Source: Sphingomonadales bacterium 28-55-16
GTDB taxonomy: Bacteria > Pseudomonadota > Alphaproteobacteria > Sphingomonadales > Sphingomonadaceae
Direction of reading: 5' to 3'
DNA length: 36,116 bases
Assembly (NCBI GenBank): GCA_002278855.1
Contig: NCGG01000020.1
Span: 1 to 36,116, forward strand
The notes below the pieces were generated by a model. The model had not been told where the DNA came from, searched no databases, and worked only from the letters and a program-made list of their open reading frames with translations. Positions 1 to 8,179 of the stretch are shown one piece after another; position 1 is the first letter of the stretch, and the number at the start of each line of letters is the position of its first letter. Position numbers and translations under genes: made by a program.

Positions 1-223
1 CGCAGAAGCAGCCCAAATGATCGGTGCCGGTCTGGCAGCAATTGGTGCCGGTATCGCCGCTGGCGGTGTTGGTAACGTTTTTAGCTCGTTCCTTCAGGGT
101 GCATTGCGCAACCCAGCAGCAGCGGACAGCCAGCAGGGCCGTCTGTTCATCGGCTTCGCCGCCGTCGAACTTCTCGGTCTGCTCGCGTTCGTTATCGCGA
201 TGATCCTGATCTTCGTTGCCTAA
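1..223 (+). CDS. atpE: ATP synthase Fo subunit c (5' end outside window)
   Basis: This is the proton-carrying c-ring subunit of the F-type ATP synthase in the inner membrane. The reading frame is already open at base 2 and gives AEAAQ before the first ATG at 17, matching the usual start of alphaproteobacterial c subunits (M-D-x-E-A-A-x-x-I-G-A-G). The true start therefore lies a few codons upstream of the window, and the ATG at 17 is internal. Two glycine/alanine-rich transmembrane helices flank a polar RNP loop. The proton-binding carboxylate is the Glu in the VELLGLL stretch of helix 2, 17 residues before the C-terminal Ala. It is followed by atpF' and atpF, the standard Fo operon order; atpB is expected just upstream. 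Confidence 0.95.
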   Translation, partial: AEAAQMIGAGLAAIGAGIAAGGVGNVFSSFLQGALRNPAAADSQQGRLFIGFAAVELLGLLAFVIAMILIFVA

Positions 224-233
224 CTGACGGTTC

Positions 234-254
234 GCCCCGGCACACTGCCGGGGC
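234..254 (+). other. Hairpin between atpE and atpF'
   Basis: A perfect 9-bp stem (GCCCCGGCA at 234-242 with TGCCGGGGC at 246-254) closes a 3-base loop, 11 bases after the atpE stop. It is followed by a weak T-rich run (ATTCTTTC). It lies inside an operon, so a full terminator is unlikely. A partial attenuator or a block to 3' exonuclease that raises atpE mRNA over its neighbours would fit the roughly ten-fold need for subunit c. That role is inference. Confidence 0.6.
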
Positions 255-281
255 ATTCTTTCATAAGGACAAACGCGTAAT

Positions 282-776
282 ATGCCCCAGATTAGTCAGA
301 TCCTTGAAACCTATGCATCGCAGTTCTTTTGGCTGTTGATTGTCTTTGGCTTGGTCTATTTTACGATCGGCCGGGGCATGTTGCCAAAAGTGGAAGCAAC
401 GATGGACGCCCGTGATCGCAAGATTGCGGACGACCTTGCTGCGGCCGAGCATGCGCGGGCCGAGGCCGATACTCTGGGCGACAGCGGTGCTGCCGACCTG
501 ACAGCGGCACGGAATGCGGCGCAAGCCAAATCCACCGCTGCCAAGGCGAAGGCTGCAAAGGACGCGGATACGCGTCTTGCAAAGGCCGACGCGGAAATCA
601 GCGCAAAGATTGCAGCATCTGAAGCCGAACTGGCTAAGGCCACGGCGAAAGCATTGGCAGGCATTGAGGCGGTTGCAGCGGACGCTGCGGCGGACATCGT
701 GGCCAAGGTCTCGGGTGCGAAGGTTACAGCTACGCAAGCAGCAACAGCAGTGAAGGCGGTAATGTCGCATGGCTAA
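282..776 (+). CDS. atpF': ATP synthase Fo subunit b'
   Basis: This encodes the b' half of the heterodimeric peripheral stalk that holds F1 against the c ring, an arrangement typical of alphaproteobacteria and photosynthetic bacteria. The protein has 164 residues. One N-terminal transmembrane helix (about residues 13-30, rich in F, W, L and V) is followed by PKVEATMDARDRKI, the conserved start of the stalk, and then a long Ala/Lys/Glu coiled coil to the C-terminus. AAGGAC lies 12 bases before the ATG as a ribosome site. The stop overlaps the start of atpF by 8 bases, so the two stalk subunits are translationally coupled, as expected for partners needed 1:1. Subunit b and b' genes are easily swapped in annotation; the short N-terminus argues for b'. 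Confidence 0.9.
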   Translation: MPQISQILETYASQFFWLLIVFGLVYFTIGRGMLPKVEATMDARDRKIADDLAAAEHARAEADTLGDSGAADLTAARNAAQAKSTAAKAKAAKDADTRLAKADAEISAKIAASEAELAKATAKALAGIEAVAADAAADIVAKVSGAKVTATQAATAVKAVMSHG

Positions 777-1428
777 TCCCACTATTGCAACCGAAACGCC
801 TGCCATGGCGGCGCCAGCGACCCCTGTTGCAGCGCCTGTAGGCAAGTTGCAGGAAGCTGAAAAAACACTCGATATGCTGGAGGATGACGCCGTCCCTGTG
901 ACCCATGCGGGCACGGAAACGGCGCATGCCGGCGAACATATTGCCCCATCGGCGCTTGGCTTTGATGCAACGATGCTCGTCGCTTTGGCGATGATTGCCG
1001 TGATCGTGCTGGCGATTTGGAAAAAGGTGCCTGCTATGATTGCCGGCGCCCTGGACAAACAGATTGCAGGGATCAAGCAGCAGCTCGATCAAGCGACGAC
1101 GCTGCGTGCCGAAGCGGAAGCCATTAAGGCTGAATATGAAGCCAAGGCCAAGCAGGCGGCAATTGACGCCGAGGCGATGAAAGCCGCAGCTGAAGAAGAA
1201 GCCAAATCGATTGTCGCGCGCGCCAAGTCTGATGCAACCGCATTGATTGGCCGTCGTGCGCAGGCTGCAGAAGAAAAAATCGCGGCTGCCGAACGCGCTG
1301 CGATTGCCGATGTGCGCAAGAAAGCGGCTTCGGCTGCAGCCGCAGCAGCGGCGCAACTCATCGCAGTACATCATGATGCCAAGGCAGATGCCGCGCTTAT
1401 CGACCAGTCGATTGCCCAACTGAACTAA
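769..1428 (+). CDS. atpF: ATP synthase Fo subunit b
   Basis: This is the second peripheral-stalk subunit of the ATP synthase, with 219 residues. It differs from b' in having about 60 residues of Ala/Pro/Thr-rich N-terminus before the single transmembrane helix (about residues 66-84, FDATMLVALAMIAVIVLAIW), followed by KKVPAMIAGALDKQI and a long charged coiled coil. Such N-terminal extensions occur in sphingomonad b subunits and are of unknown use. The start ATG lies inside the atpF' stop region (ATGGCTAA, 8-base overlap). The gene closes the Fo operon; the F1 genes (atpHAGDC) are not in the window, in keeping with separate Fo and F1 operons in alphaproteobacteria. Confidence 0.92.
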   Translation: MANPTIATETPAMAAPATPVAAPVGKLQEAEKTLDMLEDDAVPVTHAGTETAHAGEHIAPSALGFDATMLVALAMIAVIVLAIWKKVPAMIAGALDKQIAGIKQQLDQATTLRAEAEAIKAEYEAKAKQAAIDAEAMKAAAEEEAKSIVARAKSDATALIGRRAQAAEEKIAAAERAAIADVRKKAASAAAAAAAQLIAVHHDAKADAALIDQSIAQLN

Positions 1429-1435
1429 GCCTGTG

Positions 1436-1453
1436 TCCCGCATATGTGCGGGA
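1436..1453 (+). terminator. Hairpin after atpF
   Basis: TCCCGCA (1436-1442) pairs with TGCGGGA (1447-1453) around a TATG loop, 7 bases after the atpF stop. No T-run follows, so it is a weak terminator or an RNA-stabilising end for the Fo operon, just upstream of uvrC. Confidence 0.4.
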
Positions 1454-1496
1454 ATGAGATTGAGTATGCGGGTGGCTCCCCCTACATGGCAGGAAT

Positions 1497-3440
1497 ATGT
1501 CCAAAGCCGACCGTCCTGACCAGCCCAATGCCGCCTCGCGCTTTAACGAGGAAAAGGCGACCTATGCGGTACGCGGCGCCGACACGCCGGATCTCGACAC
1601 GGGCATTTCCGCGATCCGCAATGTCTTGAGCACGCTGCCGCTAAAGCCCGGCGTATATCGCATGCATGATGCGCGCGGCGACGTGCTCTACGTGGGCAAG
1701 GCCAGAGCGCTAAAGAACCGTGTCAGCAATTATGTGCAGATCGACCGTATGCCGAACCGTCTGCGCAGGATGGTGGCGCTGACGCGTTCGATGACGATCG
1801 TCACCACCAACAGCGAGGCAGAAGCCCTGTTGCTTGAGGCGCAATTGATCAAGCGTTACCGCCCGGCGTATAATGTGCTGTTGCGCGACGATAAAAGCTT
1901 CCCCTTCATCCTATTGCGTTCCGACCATAAATTTCCACGCATTCAAAAACATCGCGGTGCACGGCGACATAAGGGCCAATATTATGGGCCATTTGCGAGC
2001 GCAGGTTCGGTTAACCAGACGCTGAACGCGCTCGAGAAGCTGTTCCTGTTGCGCAGCTGCTCCGACAGCTTCTTCAACAACCGCGACCGGCCGTGTTTGC
2101 TGTATCAAATCAAGCGCTGTTCGGCGCCGTGCGTCGGGCGGATCGACGACAGTGCGTATGAAAGTCTTGTCGCTGACGCCAAATCCTTTCTCGACGGCAA
2201 ATCCTCTGTTGTGCAGGCAAAGCTGGCGCAGGAAATGGAAACCGCCGCCGAGGCCCTCGATTTTGAACGCGCTGCGATGGTCCGTGATCGGTTAAAGGCA
2301 TTGACCTTCATCCAAGGGTCGCAGGCGATCAACGCCCAAGGCGTGGGCGATGCCGACATATTCGCGCTGGCGCATCGCAATGGCGTCATGGGCATACAAG
2401 CGTTTTTTATCCGTGGTGGGCAGAATTGGGGGCATCGGTCCTTCTTCCCCGCACATGTTGCGGAAATGGGCGAGGACGAAGTTTTTACCAGCTTCCTTGC
2501 GCAATTTTACGAAGATGTCCCACCGGCAAAAAGCATCTTTCTCGACCGGCAACTGGCCGAGGCGGATCTGTTGGCGCAGGCTTTGTCCGAACGCGCCGAG
2601 CGTAAGATCGAGATCAGCGTGCCACAACGCGGCGACCGTGTGCGCCTTGTAAAACAAGCGACGCGCAACGCCGAAGAGGCGCTGGATCGCAAGCTGGCCG
2701 AGAGCACGACGCAAAGCAAGTTGCTGCAAGAGGTTGCGGATCTGTTCGCGCTGGCTGAACCGCCACGCAGAATCGAAGTCTATGACAATAGCCATATTCA
2801 GGGGACCAACGCACTTGGGGCGATGATCGTTGCTGGACCGGAAGGCTTTATCAAGGGCCAATATCGCAAGTTCAACATCAAAAACCCCGAAACGGCGCCG
2901 GGCGATGACTTCGCGATGATGCGCGAAGTGATGGCGCGGCGTTTTGGCCGGTTGATGGCCGATGATGCTGAGCAGGAACGCGATGAAAACTGGCCGGACC
3001 TTGTCCTCATTGACGGCGGCAAAGGGCAAATGAGCTCCGTGATGCAGATCGTGCGCGAATTGGGCGTCGAGGATGTTGCTTTTATCGGCGTGTCCAAAGG
3101 CCCCGACCGCAATGCCGGTCGCGAGACATTTCACTGCCCCGATGGCCGCGAATTCACCTTGCCCGTCAACGCGCCTGTCATGTTCTATTTGCAGCGATTG
3201 CGCGATGAGGCGCACCGCTTTGCTATTGGCGCGCACCGTGCAAAGCGCAGCAAGGCCATTACCGTGAGCCCGTTGGACGAAGTGCCGGGTATCGGCCCCT
3301 CGCGCAAAAAGGCCTTACTGATGCACTTCGGCACCGCCCGCGCGGTGCGCAACGCCAGCCTTGAAGATTTGCAAAAGGCGCCAGGCGTATCTGCCGCCGT
3401 CGCGCAGATAGTATATGACTACTTCCATGCCAGCGGGTGA
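1497..3440 (+). CDS. uvrC: Excinuclease ABC subunit C (UvrC)
   Basis: UvrC is the dual-incision nuclease of nucleotide excision repair, acting with UvrA and UvrB. The 647 residues hold the whole family layout. A GIY-YIG nuclease domain (GVY at 52-54, YVG at 65-67) makes the 3' cut. A cysteine cluster follows (C188, C200, C208, C212), the position reported to hold an iron-sulfur cluster. A UVR UvrB-binding motif lies near 243-275, an RNase H-like 5' nuclease domain (IEVYDNSHIQG, then VLIDGGKGQ) in the second half, and a helix-hairpin-helix pair (VPGIGPSRKKALL, APGVS) at the end. It is slightly longer than the E. coli protein (610) because of about 40 extra N-terminal residues. The Shine-Dalgarno sequence is poor: AGGA sits only 2 bases before the ATG. 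Confidence 0.96.
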   Translation: MSKADRPDQPNAASRFNEEKATYAVRGADTPDLDTGISAIRNVLSTLPLKPGVYRMHDARGDVLYVGKARALKNRVSNYVQIDRMPNRLRRMVALTRSMTIVTTNSEAEALLLEAQLIKRYRPAYNVLLRDDKSFPFILLRSDHKFPRIQKHRGARRHKGQYYGPFASAGSVNQTLNALEKLFLLRSCSDSFFNNRDRPCLLYQIKRCSAPCVGRIDDSAYESLVADAKSFLDGKSSVVQAKLAQEMETAAEALDFERAAMVRDRLKALTFIQGSQAINAQGVGDADIFALAHRNGVMGIQAFFIRGGQNWGHRSFFPAHVAEMGEDEVFTSFLAQFYEDVPPAKSIFLDRQLAEADLLAQALSERAERKIEISVPQRGDRVRLVKQATRNAEEALDRKLAESTTQSKLLQEVADLFALAEPPRRIEVYDNSHIQGTNALGAMIVAGPEGFIKGQYRKFNIKNPETAPGDDFAMMREVMARRFGRLMADDAEQERDENWPDLVLIDGGKGQMSSVMQIVRELGVEDVAFIGVSKGPDRNAGRETFHCPDGREFTLPVNAPVMFYLQRLRDEAHRFAIGAHRAKRSKAITVSPLDEVPGIGPSRKKALLMHFGTARAVRNASLEDLQKAPGVSAAVAQIVYDYFHASG

Positions 3441-3495
3441 CTTCTGCTTGCAGTTGTTAACCGGCTGATTACAAAAGCGCGCAAGGGAGAGATTT

Positions 3496-4383
3496 ATGCC
3501 AACCGTTCGCGCGAACAATATCGAAATCTATTATGAAGAAAGCGGACCGGCTGACGCGCCTGTGATCCTGCTCGTCATGGGGCTTGGGACGCAGATGATT
3601 GCATGGCCCGAGGATATGATTCAGGGGCTGGTGGCGCAGGGCTTTCGCGTCATTCATTATGACAATCGCGATGTCGGCCTATCGCAACGCATGGATGGCG
3701 CGCCCGTGCCCAATATGATCTGGACTATGGTCAAGGCACGCATTGGCTTGCCAACGCGGGCGGCGTACACGTTGACCGACATGATGCAGGACGGCATTGC
3801 CTTGCTGGATGCGCTTGGCATCGCAAAGGCGCATATTGCTGGCGCATCAATGGGTGGCATGATTGTGCAATTGATGGCCGCGCATCATCCCGACCGGATA
3901 TTGACGATGACGTCAATCATGTCCACCAGCGGGCGGGCGGGCCTTCCCGGACCGCGCCCCGATATACGCAAGCGGTTGATGGCGCCGCGCCCGTCCAATC
4001 CAACGCGCGAACAGGCCGTGCGCTCGGGCGCTGAGTCTCTCGAAATAATTTCCTACGCCGATAAGAAACGGCCCCATAATGCGTTTGCGGACATGGCTGC
4101 GCGCGCGTTTGACCGGAGCTATTATCCCATCGGCATGAAGCGGCAGTTGCTGGCCATCATGGCCGACGGTAGCCGCGTGGGCCGTCTGAAAACCATTAAA
4201 GTGCCGACATTAGTCGTGCATGGCGGGGCTGACCCGCTTGTTCCGAAAGAGGGAAGCGAAGACATTGCGCGGCTCGTGCCCAATGCGCGTTTGGAGATTA
4301 TCCCCGAAATGGCCCATGATTTGCCGCCGTCCCAAGTCGGACGCATGGTGGATCTGATCGCGGGGCATGCCAAAGCACAATAA
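3496..4383 (+). CDS. Alpha/beta-fold hydrolase
   Basis: This is a cytoplasmic serine hydrolase of the alpha/beta-hydrolase fold with 295 residues. The nucleophile elbow is GASMG (Ser118). The acid is probably Asp246 in GGADPLVP and the base His274 in PEMAHDLPPS, in the usual order. YDNRDVGLS near residue 55 is the oxyanion-side motif seen in many epoxide-hydrolase and esterase-like members. No signal peptide is present. The ribosome site AAGGGAGAG is 8 bases before the ATG, so the start is well supported. It follows uvrC by 55 bases on the same strand. The substrate cannot be read from the sequence; homologues are often labelled simply alpha/beta hydrolase. Confidence 0.85.
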   Translation: MPTVRANNIEIYYEESGPADAPVILLVMGLGTQMIAWPEDMIQGLVAQGFRVIHYDNRDVGLSQRMDGAPVPNMIWTMVKARIGLPTRAAYTLTDMMQDGIALLDALGIAKAHIAGASMGGMIVQLMAAHHPDRILTMTSIMSTSGRAGLPGPRPDIRKRLMAPRPSNPTREQAVRSGAESLEIISYADKKRPHNAFADMAARAFDRSYYPIGMKRQLLAIMADGSRVGRLKTIKVPTLVVHGGADPLVPKEGSEDIARLVPNARLEIIPEMAHDLPPSQVGRMVDLIAGHAKAQ

Positions 4384-4445
4384 ATATATGGTGCGCCGCA
4401 CAGTATATGGATTGCGCGGCACGGCGGGTTCGATACAGACACCGG

Positions 4446-4757
4446 ATGACAAACAATCAGCTATTGCTTGAAGCTATCGCGCTTAAAAAATGCGTCACTG
4501 CGGCGTACAATAATGTGGCGATGAAGTTGGCGCCGCACGTGCTTTATTCCAAGCACAGTGCGTTGTTCGTCGATGCCGTAATACTGGAAAAAAGCGGCGA
4601 GCTGCGCCGTGACAAGAAGCTTGGCGCATTCCATCTGGCAGGCCTCAATGACCTTCAGCTGTCCGATCAGTCGTTTGACATCGCACCCCAGTTCGACCCC
4701 GCCGCCGAAAAATATCAAGACGCGACTCTATTCGTGGTCGACGCGGACGCAGGATAG
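4446..4757 (+). CDS. Small protein with WYL-like pattern, function unknown
   Basis: I do not recognise this protein firmly. It has 103 residues from the ATG at 4446; a longer form from 4407 adds 13 basic residues and has no better ribosome site, so I prefer 4446. LLEAIALKKCVTAAYNNV at the start, then LAPHVLYSKHSALFVDAVI and a run ending GAFHLAGLNDLQLSD, follow the spacing of a WYL ligand-sensing domain: a helix, a strand with Y, a P-H position, a strand, and an F-x-L-x-x-L/I end. No DNA-binding domain is attached. It sits between an alpha/beta hydrolase and recO. A sensor or nucleotide-binding role would be only inference from WYL proteins. Confidence 0.55.
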   Translation: MTNNQLLLEAIALKKCVTAAYNNVAMKLAPHVLYSKHSALFVDAVILEKSGELRRDKKLGAFHLAGLNDLQLSDQSFDIAPQFDPAAEKYQDATLFVVDADAG

Positions 4758-4794
4758 CACTTCCCCTCACGCCGCAGTCTTGGCATGAGGGCGC

Positions 4795-5385
4795 ATGGAT
4801 ATTTCGGCATCAGCCATCATTTGCGCTGTCCGCAACCATGGTGAAACGGGTGCCGTTGTGCGGGCGTTTACGGCGGAGTTCGGCATGCTTGCTGGCTATG
4901 TGCAAGGCGCGCGTGGGCGACAGCTGCGGCCTGTCTTAATCCCCGGCAATGTCATCAAGGGCGAATGGCGCACCCGCATAGCGGGTCAATTGGCGCGTCT
5001 TACGCCCGAACCGCTCCACAGCCGTGCGCATTTATTGGGCGAGCCGCTGGCGATTGCGGCGATCGACTGGGTCACCGCGCTGACGGCGGCTACATTGGCA
5101 GAAGGCGCGCCCTATCCGCGGGTACACAGCGCTGTCGATGGATTGCTTTCGGCCATTGAGCTTGCCCCTGCTGCACGGGTGTGGGCGGGGGCTGTCGCGC
5201 AATATGAGACGCTGTTGCTCGCCGAGCTTGGCTATGCCGAGGAACATGACACCGACAGTGCGCCCGTGGCGATGATGGCGCAGACGCGCAAACGTCTCGT
5301 GGCGCATGTCCTGGGCGACCGCCGCGCCGACGTGATGGCCGCGCGCGAACGCTTGATCGAGCGGTTGAAAAGGGCAGTTGCATAA
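4795..5385 (+). CDS. recO: DNA repair protein RecO
   Basis: RecO loads RecA with RecF and RecR on SSB-coated single strands during recombinational repair. The N-terminal OB fold is clear: SASAIICAVRNHGETGAVVRAF, then GMLAGYVQGARG and a conserved PG in LIPGNVIKGEW. A helical C-terminal domain follows (LLLAELGYAEE). At 196 residues it is shorter than the E. coli protein (242), as I would expect for sphingomonads, and it lacks the four-cysteine zinc motif of some family members. GAGG lies 7 bases before the ATG. It stands 37 bases after the WYL-like gene and before an inverted repeat. Confidence 0.88.
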   Translation: MDISASAIICAVRNHGETGAVVRAFTAEFGMLAGYVQGARGRQLRPVLIPGNVIKGEWRTRIAGQLARLTPEPLHSRAHLLGEPLAIAAIDWVTALTAATLAEGAPYPRVHSAVDGLLSAIELAPAARVWAGAVAQYETLLLAELGYAEEHDTDSAPVAMMAQTRKRLVAHVLGDRRADVMAARERLIERLKRAVA

Positions 5386-5430
5386 GCCCGCTGCTGTTGG
5401 CAGGGGAAACCGAGACATTTCAGTAGCGCC

Positions 5431-5451
5431 ATGCTGAACGCGTTTCAGCAT
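5431..5451. repeat. Palindromic REP-like hairpin between recO and leuB
   Basis: ATGCTGAA (5431-5438), a CGCGT spacer and TTCAGCAT (5444-5451) form a perfect 8-bp stem with a 5-base loop. The word ATGCTGAA-n-TTCAGCATGACG resembles a dispersed palindrome I recall from sphingomonad genomes. Only one copy is in this window. It may also end recO transcription, although no T-run follows. Confidence 0.6.
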
Positions 5452-5479
5452 GACGTGCCATTTCTAGGTTTGATATTCT

Positions 5480-6526
5480 ATGCTTATTGCCTTGTTACCC
5501 GGGGACGGAATTGGTCCCGAAGTCATCACACAAGCGCGGCGTGTGTTGGATGCGTTACGCGTAGACGGGCTGATGTTTGAAGAGGCACTCGTCGGCGGTG
5601 CGGCCTATAAGGCGACGGGCCATCCTTTGCCTGCCGATACGCTGGCCCTCGCCAAACGCGCCGACGCGATTTTGTTTGGCGCCGTGGGCGACCCTGATTG
5701 CGACGCACTGGAACGGCATCTGCGCCCTGAACAGGCGATATTGGGCTTGCGTAAGGAACTGTCCTTGTTCGCCAACCTGCGCCCAGCCACTTTGTTTCCC
5801 GAGCTTGCCGATGCAAGTGCGCTTCGGCCCGAGGTCGCGACGCAGATTGACATGATCATTATCCGCGAATTGAACGGCGACGTTTATTTTGGTGAAAAAG
5901 GCATGCGCAAGACCGCCGATGGCAGGCGGGAAGGCTATGACATCATGTCTTATAATGAGGATGAGGTCCGCCGCATCGCCCGCGTTGGTTTTGAAACCGC
6001 CATGGCGCGCGGCAAGAAACTCTGCTCAGTGGACAAGGCCAATGTGCTGGAGACGTCGCAATTGTGGCGTGATGTCGTGATCGAAACCCATGCCGAATAT
6101 CCCGAAGTCGAATTGAGCCATATGTATGTCGACAATTGCGCGATGCAGCTGGTGCGCAACCCGGGTCAGTTCGATGTCATCGTCACCGGCAATTTGTTCG
6201 GCGATATTTTGTCCGATCAGGCGAGCATGTGCGCTGGCTCGATTGGTATGTTGCCCAGCGCGTCCTTGGATGCCGCGCAAAAGGGCCTGTATGAACCCAT
6301 CCATGGCAGCGCCCCCGATATCGCGGGGCAGGGCAAGGCGAACCCGCTCGCGACGATATTGTCCGCCGCGATGATGCTGCGTTACTCGCTTGGCTTGGCA
6401 GAGCATGCCGACCGCATCGAAACCGCTGTGGCAAAGGCACTTGCCGCTGGCGCACGTTCGCCTGACCTTGGCGGATCGCATTCGACCCGCGAAATGGGTG
6501 ATGCGGTTCTTGCTGCCTTGACCTGA
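5480..6526 (+). CDS. leuB: 3-isopropylmalate dehydrogenase
   Basis: This enzyme oxidises and decarboxylates (2R,3S)-3-isopropylmalate with NAD+ in leucine biosynthesis, in the cytoplasm. The 348 residues show the beta-decarboxylating dehydrogenase pattern: GDGIGPEV at 8-15, substrate arginines R91, R101 and R129, the [10 protein letters not shown] loop (129-138), catalytic Y136 and K186, and metal ligands D218, D242 and D246 in the NLFGDILSD stretch. [13 protein letters not shown] closes the protein. Length matches the family. The consensus RELTGGIYFG has Asn and Asp where Thr and Gly are usual, which is a mild variation. It starts a same-strand run with metZ, apaG and a LysR regulator. leuA, leuC and leuD are not nearby. 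Confidence 0.95.
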   Translation: MLIALLPGDGIGPEVITQARRVLDALRVDGLMFEEALVGGAAYKATGHPLPADTLALAKRADAILFGAVGDPDCDALERHLRPEQAILGLRKELSLFANLRPATLFPELADASALRPEVATQIDMIIIRELNGDVYFGEKGMRKTADGRREGYDIMSYNEDEVRRIARVGFETAMARGKKLCSVDKANVLETSQLWRDVVIETHAEYPEVELSHMYVDNCAMQLVRNPGQFDVIVTGNLFGDILSDQASMCAGSIGMLPSASLDAAQKGLYEPIHGSAPDIAGQGKANPLATILSAAMMLRYSLGLAEHADRIETAVAKALAAGARSPDLGGSHSTREMGDAVLAALT

Positions 6527-6553
6527 GCCCCCCACTCCACGAAAAGCGAGAAT

Positions 6554-7762
6554 ATGAAGAAAACTACAGGCCAGAATCGCGAAATTACGAAGCATTGGCG
6601 ACCCGCCACCCAAGCGGTGCGTGGGGGCACATGGCGCAGCGAGCATGGCGAGACGTCTGAGGCATTGTTTCTGTCGTCCGGCTTCACCTATGACGACGCC
6701 GAAACCGTTGCGGCGCGTTTTGCGGGTGAACAAGACGGCATGACCTATTCACGGCTGCAAAACCCGACTGTCCAGATGCTCGAAGAACGCATTGCGTTGA
6801 TGGAAGGGGCCGAAGCCTGCCGCGCACAAGCCACGGGCATGGCCGCCATGACAACGGCGTTATTGTGCCAGTTGCAAATGGGCGACCATGTTGTCGCTGC
6901 GCGGGCTGCCTTTGGCTCATGCCGTTGGCTGACCGACAATTTGCTCCCCAAATGGGGCATCAGCACGACCACGATAGACAGCCGCGACAATGATGCATGG
7001 AAGGCAGCGATTCAGCCGAATACGAAAGTGTTCTTCTTTGAAACGCCGGCCAACCCGACGATGGACATTGTCGACATGGCCTATGTCTGCGGGCTGGCAA
7101 AGGAGCATGGGATCACCACGGTGGTCGATAACGCCTTTGCCACCAGCGTGCTGCAGCGCCCGATGGACTTTGGCGCCGACGTGGTTGCCTATAGCGCGAC
7201 GAAGTTGATGGACGGGCAGGGCCGCGTTCTGGCTGGCGCAGTGTGCAGCTCGCAGAAATGGATGGATGAGGTGCTGTTGCCATTTCAGCGCAACACGGGC
7301 CCCAATCTGTCACCCTTTAACGCATGGGTGGTGCACAAGGGGCTTGAGACGTTGGAACTGCGCGCCATGCGGCAGTCGGAGAATGCGCTTAAGGTCGGCA
7401 AATTCCTTGAAGCGCGTGTGCCGCACATCATGCACCCCGGGCTTGAAAGCCATCCGCAACATACACTCGCGATGCAGCAGATGAAGGCATGCGGCCCGAT
7501 CTTTGCGTTTTCCGTCGATGGTGGTCGCAAACAAGCGCATGCTTTGCTCAATGGGCTGCAATTGATCGACATCTCGAACAACATTGGCGACGCACGCAGC
7601 CTGATGTGCCACCCCGCGTCGTCGACGCACCATGGCATGGGCCCCGAAGCCCGCGAAGCGATGGGTGTGGGCGAAGGCTTGATCCGCATCAATGTCGGGT
7701 TGGAAGACCCCGCAGATTTGATCGAAGACCTTGATCAGGCGTTAAGGGCTGCTGGTTTGTGA
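6554..7762 (+). CDS. metZ: O-succinylhomoserine sulfhydrylase
   Basis: This pyridoxal-phosphate enzyme makes homocysteine directly from an O-acylhomoserine and sulfide, for methionine synthesis. The 402 residues have the gamma-family Cys/Met PLP fold: YSRLQNPT (substrate and phosphate loop) near 65, ATGMAAMTTAL near 93-102, ETPANPTMDIVD near 163-174, and the PLP lysine K217 in SATKLMDGQGR. Members called MetZ act on O-succinylhomoserine; an O-acetyl substrate cannot be ruled out from sequence. It follows leuB by 27 bases and its TGA overlaps the GTG start of apaG (GTGA), so the two are coupled. Confidence 0.92.
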   Translation: MKKTTGQNREITKHWRPATQAVRGGTWRSEHGETSEALFLSSGFTYDDAETVAARFAGEQDGMTYSRLQNPTVQMLEERIALMEGAEACRAQATGMAAMTTALLCQLQMGDHVVAARAAFGSCRWLTDNLLPKWGISTTTIDSRDNDAWKAAIQPNTKVFFFETPANPTMDIVDMAYVCGLAKEHGITTVVDNAFATSVLQRPMDFGADVVAYSATKLMDGQGRVLAGAVCSSQKWMDEVLLPFQRNTGPNLSPFNAWVVHKGLETLELRAMRQSENALKVGKFLEARVPHIMHPGLESHPQHTLAMQQMKACGPIFAFSVDGGRKQAHALLNGLQLIDISNNIGDARSLMCHPASSTHHGMGPEAREAMGVGEGLIRINVGLEDPADLIEDLDQALRAAGL

Positions 7763-8169
7763 GCAGCATCCTCGATTCCTTTTTCGCGGTCAGTGCCACC
7801 ACCGATGGCATTACGGTGCGGGTATCGCCGAATTTTTTGGCAGAACAATCTGCGCCAGCGCAGGGGCGCTGGTTCTGGTCTTACCATATCCGCATCGAAA
7901 ATGTCGGTGATGAGCCAGTGCAGCTGATTACGCGGCACTGGCGGATTACCGATGGAAACGGCACGATAAACCATGTTGATGGCGATGGCGTGGTGGGCGA
8001 ACAACCACTGCTTCGGCCCGGCGAAAGCCATGATTATGTCTCTGGCTGCCCGTTGCCAACACCCAGCGGGATGATGGAAGGGCAATATCGCTTCGTGCGC
8101 GAAGATGACACGACGTTCCTCGCGGAGATTCCGCGCTTTACGCTGGTGGCACCGGCCACGGCACGATGA
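7759..8169 (+). CDS. apaG: ApaG protein
   Basis: ApaG is a small fibronectin type III-like protein (DUF525), formerly called CorD. Its exact role is unsettled. The 136 residues contain the family marks SYHIRIENVGDEPVQLITRHWRITDG and GMMEGQYRF, with PGES and YVSGCPLPTPSG between them. The start is GTG at 7759, overlapping the metZ stop by 4 bases (GTGA), so translation is probably coupled. Length is normal (about 125-135). Confidence 0.93.
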   Translation: MSSILDSFFAVSATTDGITVRVSPNFLAEQSAPAQGRWFWSYHIRIENVGDEPVQLITRHWRITDGNGTINHVDGDGVVGEQPLLRPGESHDYVSGCPLPTPSGMMEGQYRFVREDDTTFLAEIPRFTLVAPATAR

Positions 8170-8179
8170 GCATGCAGCG

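Noticed and set aside
261..1076. 271-codon minus-strand open frame over atpF' and atpF
   Set aside because: It runs through two conserved ATP synthase genes and is Cys/Arg-rich noise.
2292..3236. 314-codon open frame antisense to uvrC
   Set aside because: It lies wholly inside a clear uvrC and has no recognisable domain; long antisense frames are common in GC-rich codon-biased genes.
3451..3475. TTAA-N7-ATTA resembling a CtrA site before the hydrolase gene
   Set aside because: One arm mismatches the TTAA-N7-TTAA consensus and the position is not near a cell-cycle gene.
4391..4431. Imperfect inverted repeat GTGCGCCGCA / TGCGCGGCAC before the WYL-like gene
   Set aside because: Two 4-bp helices around an internal mismatch are weak and could be chance in GC-rich DNA.
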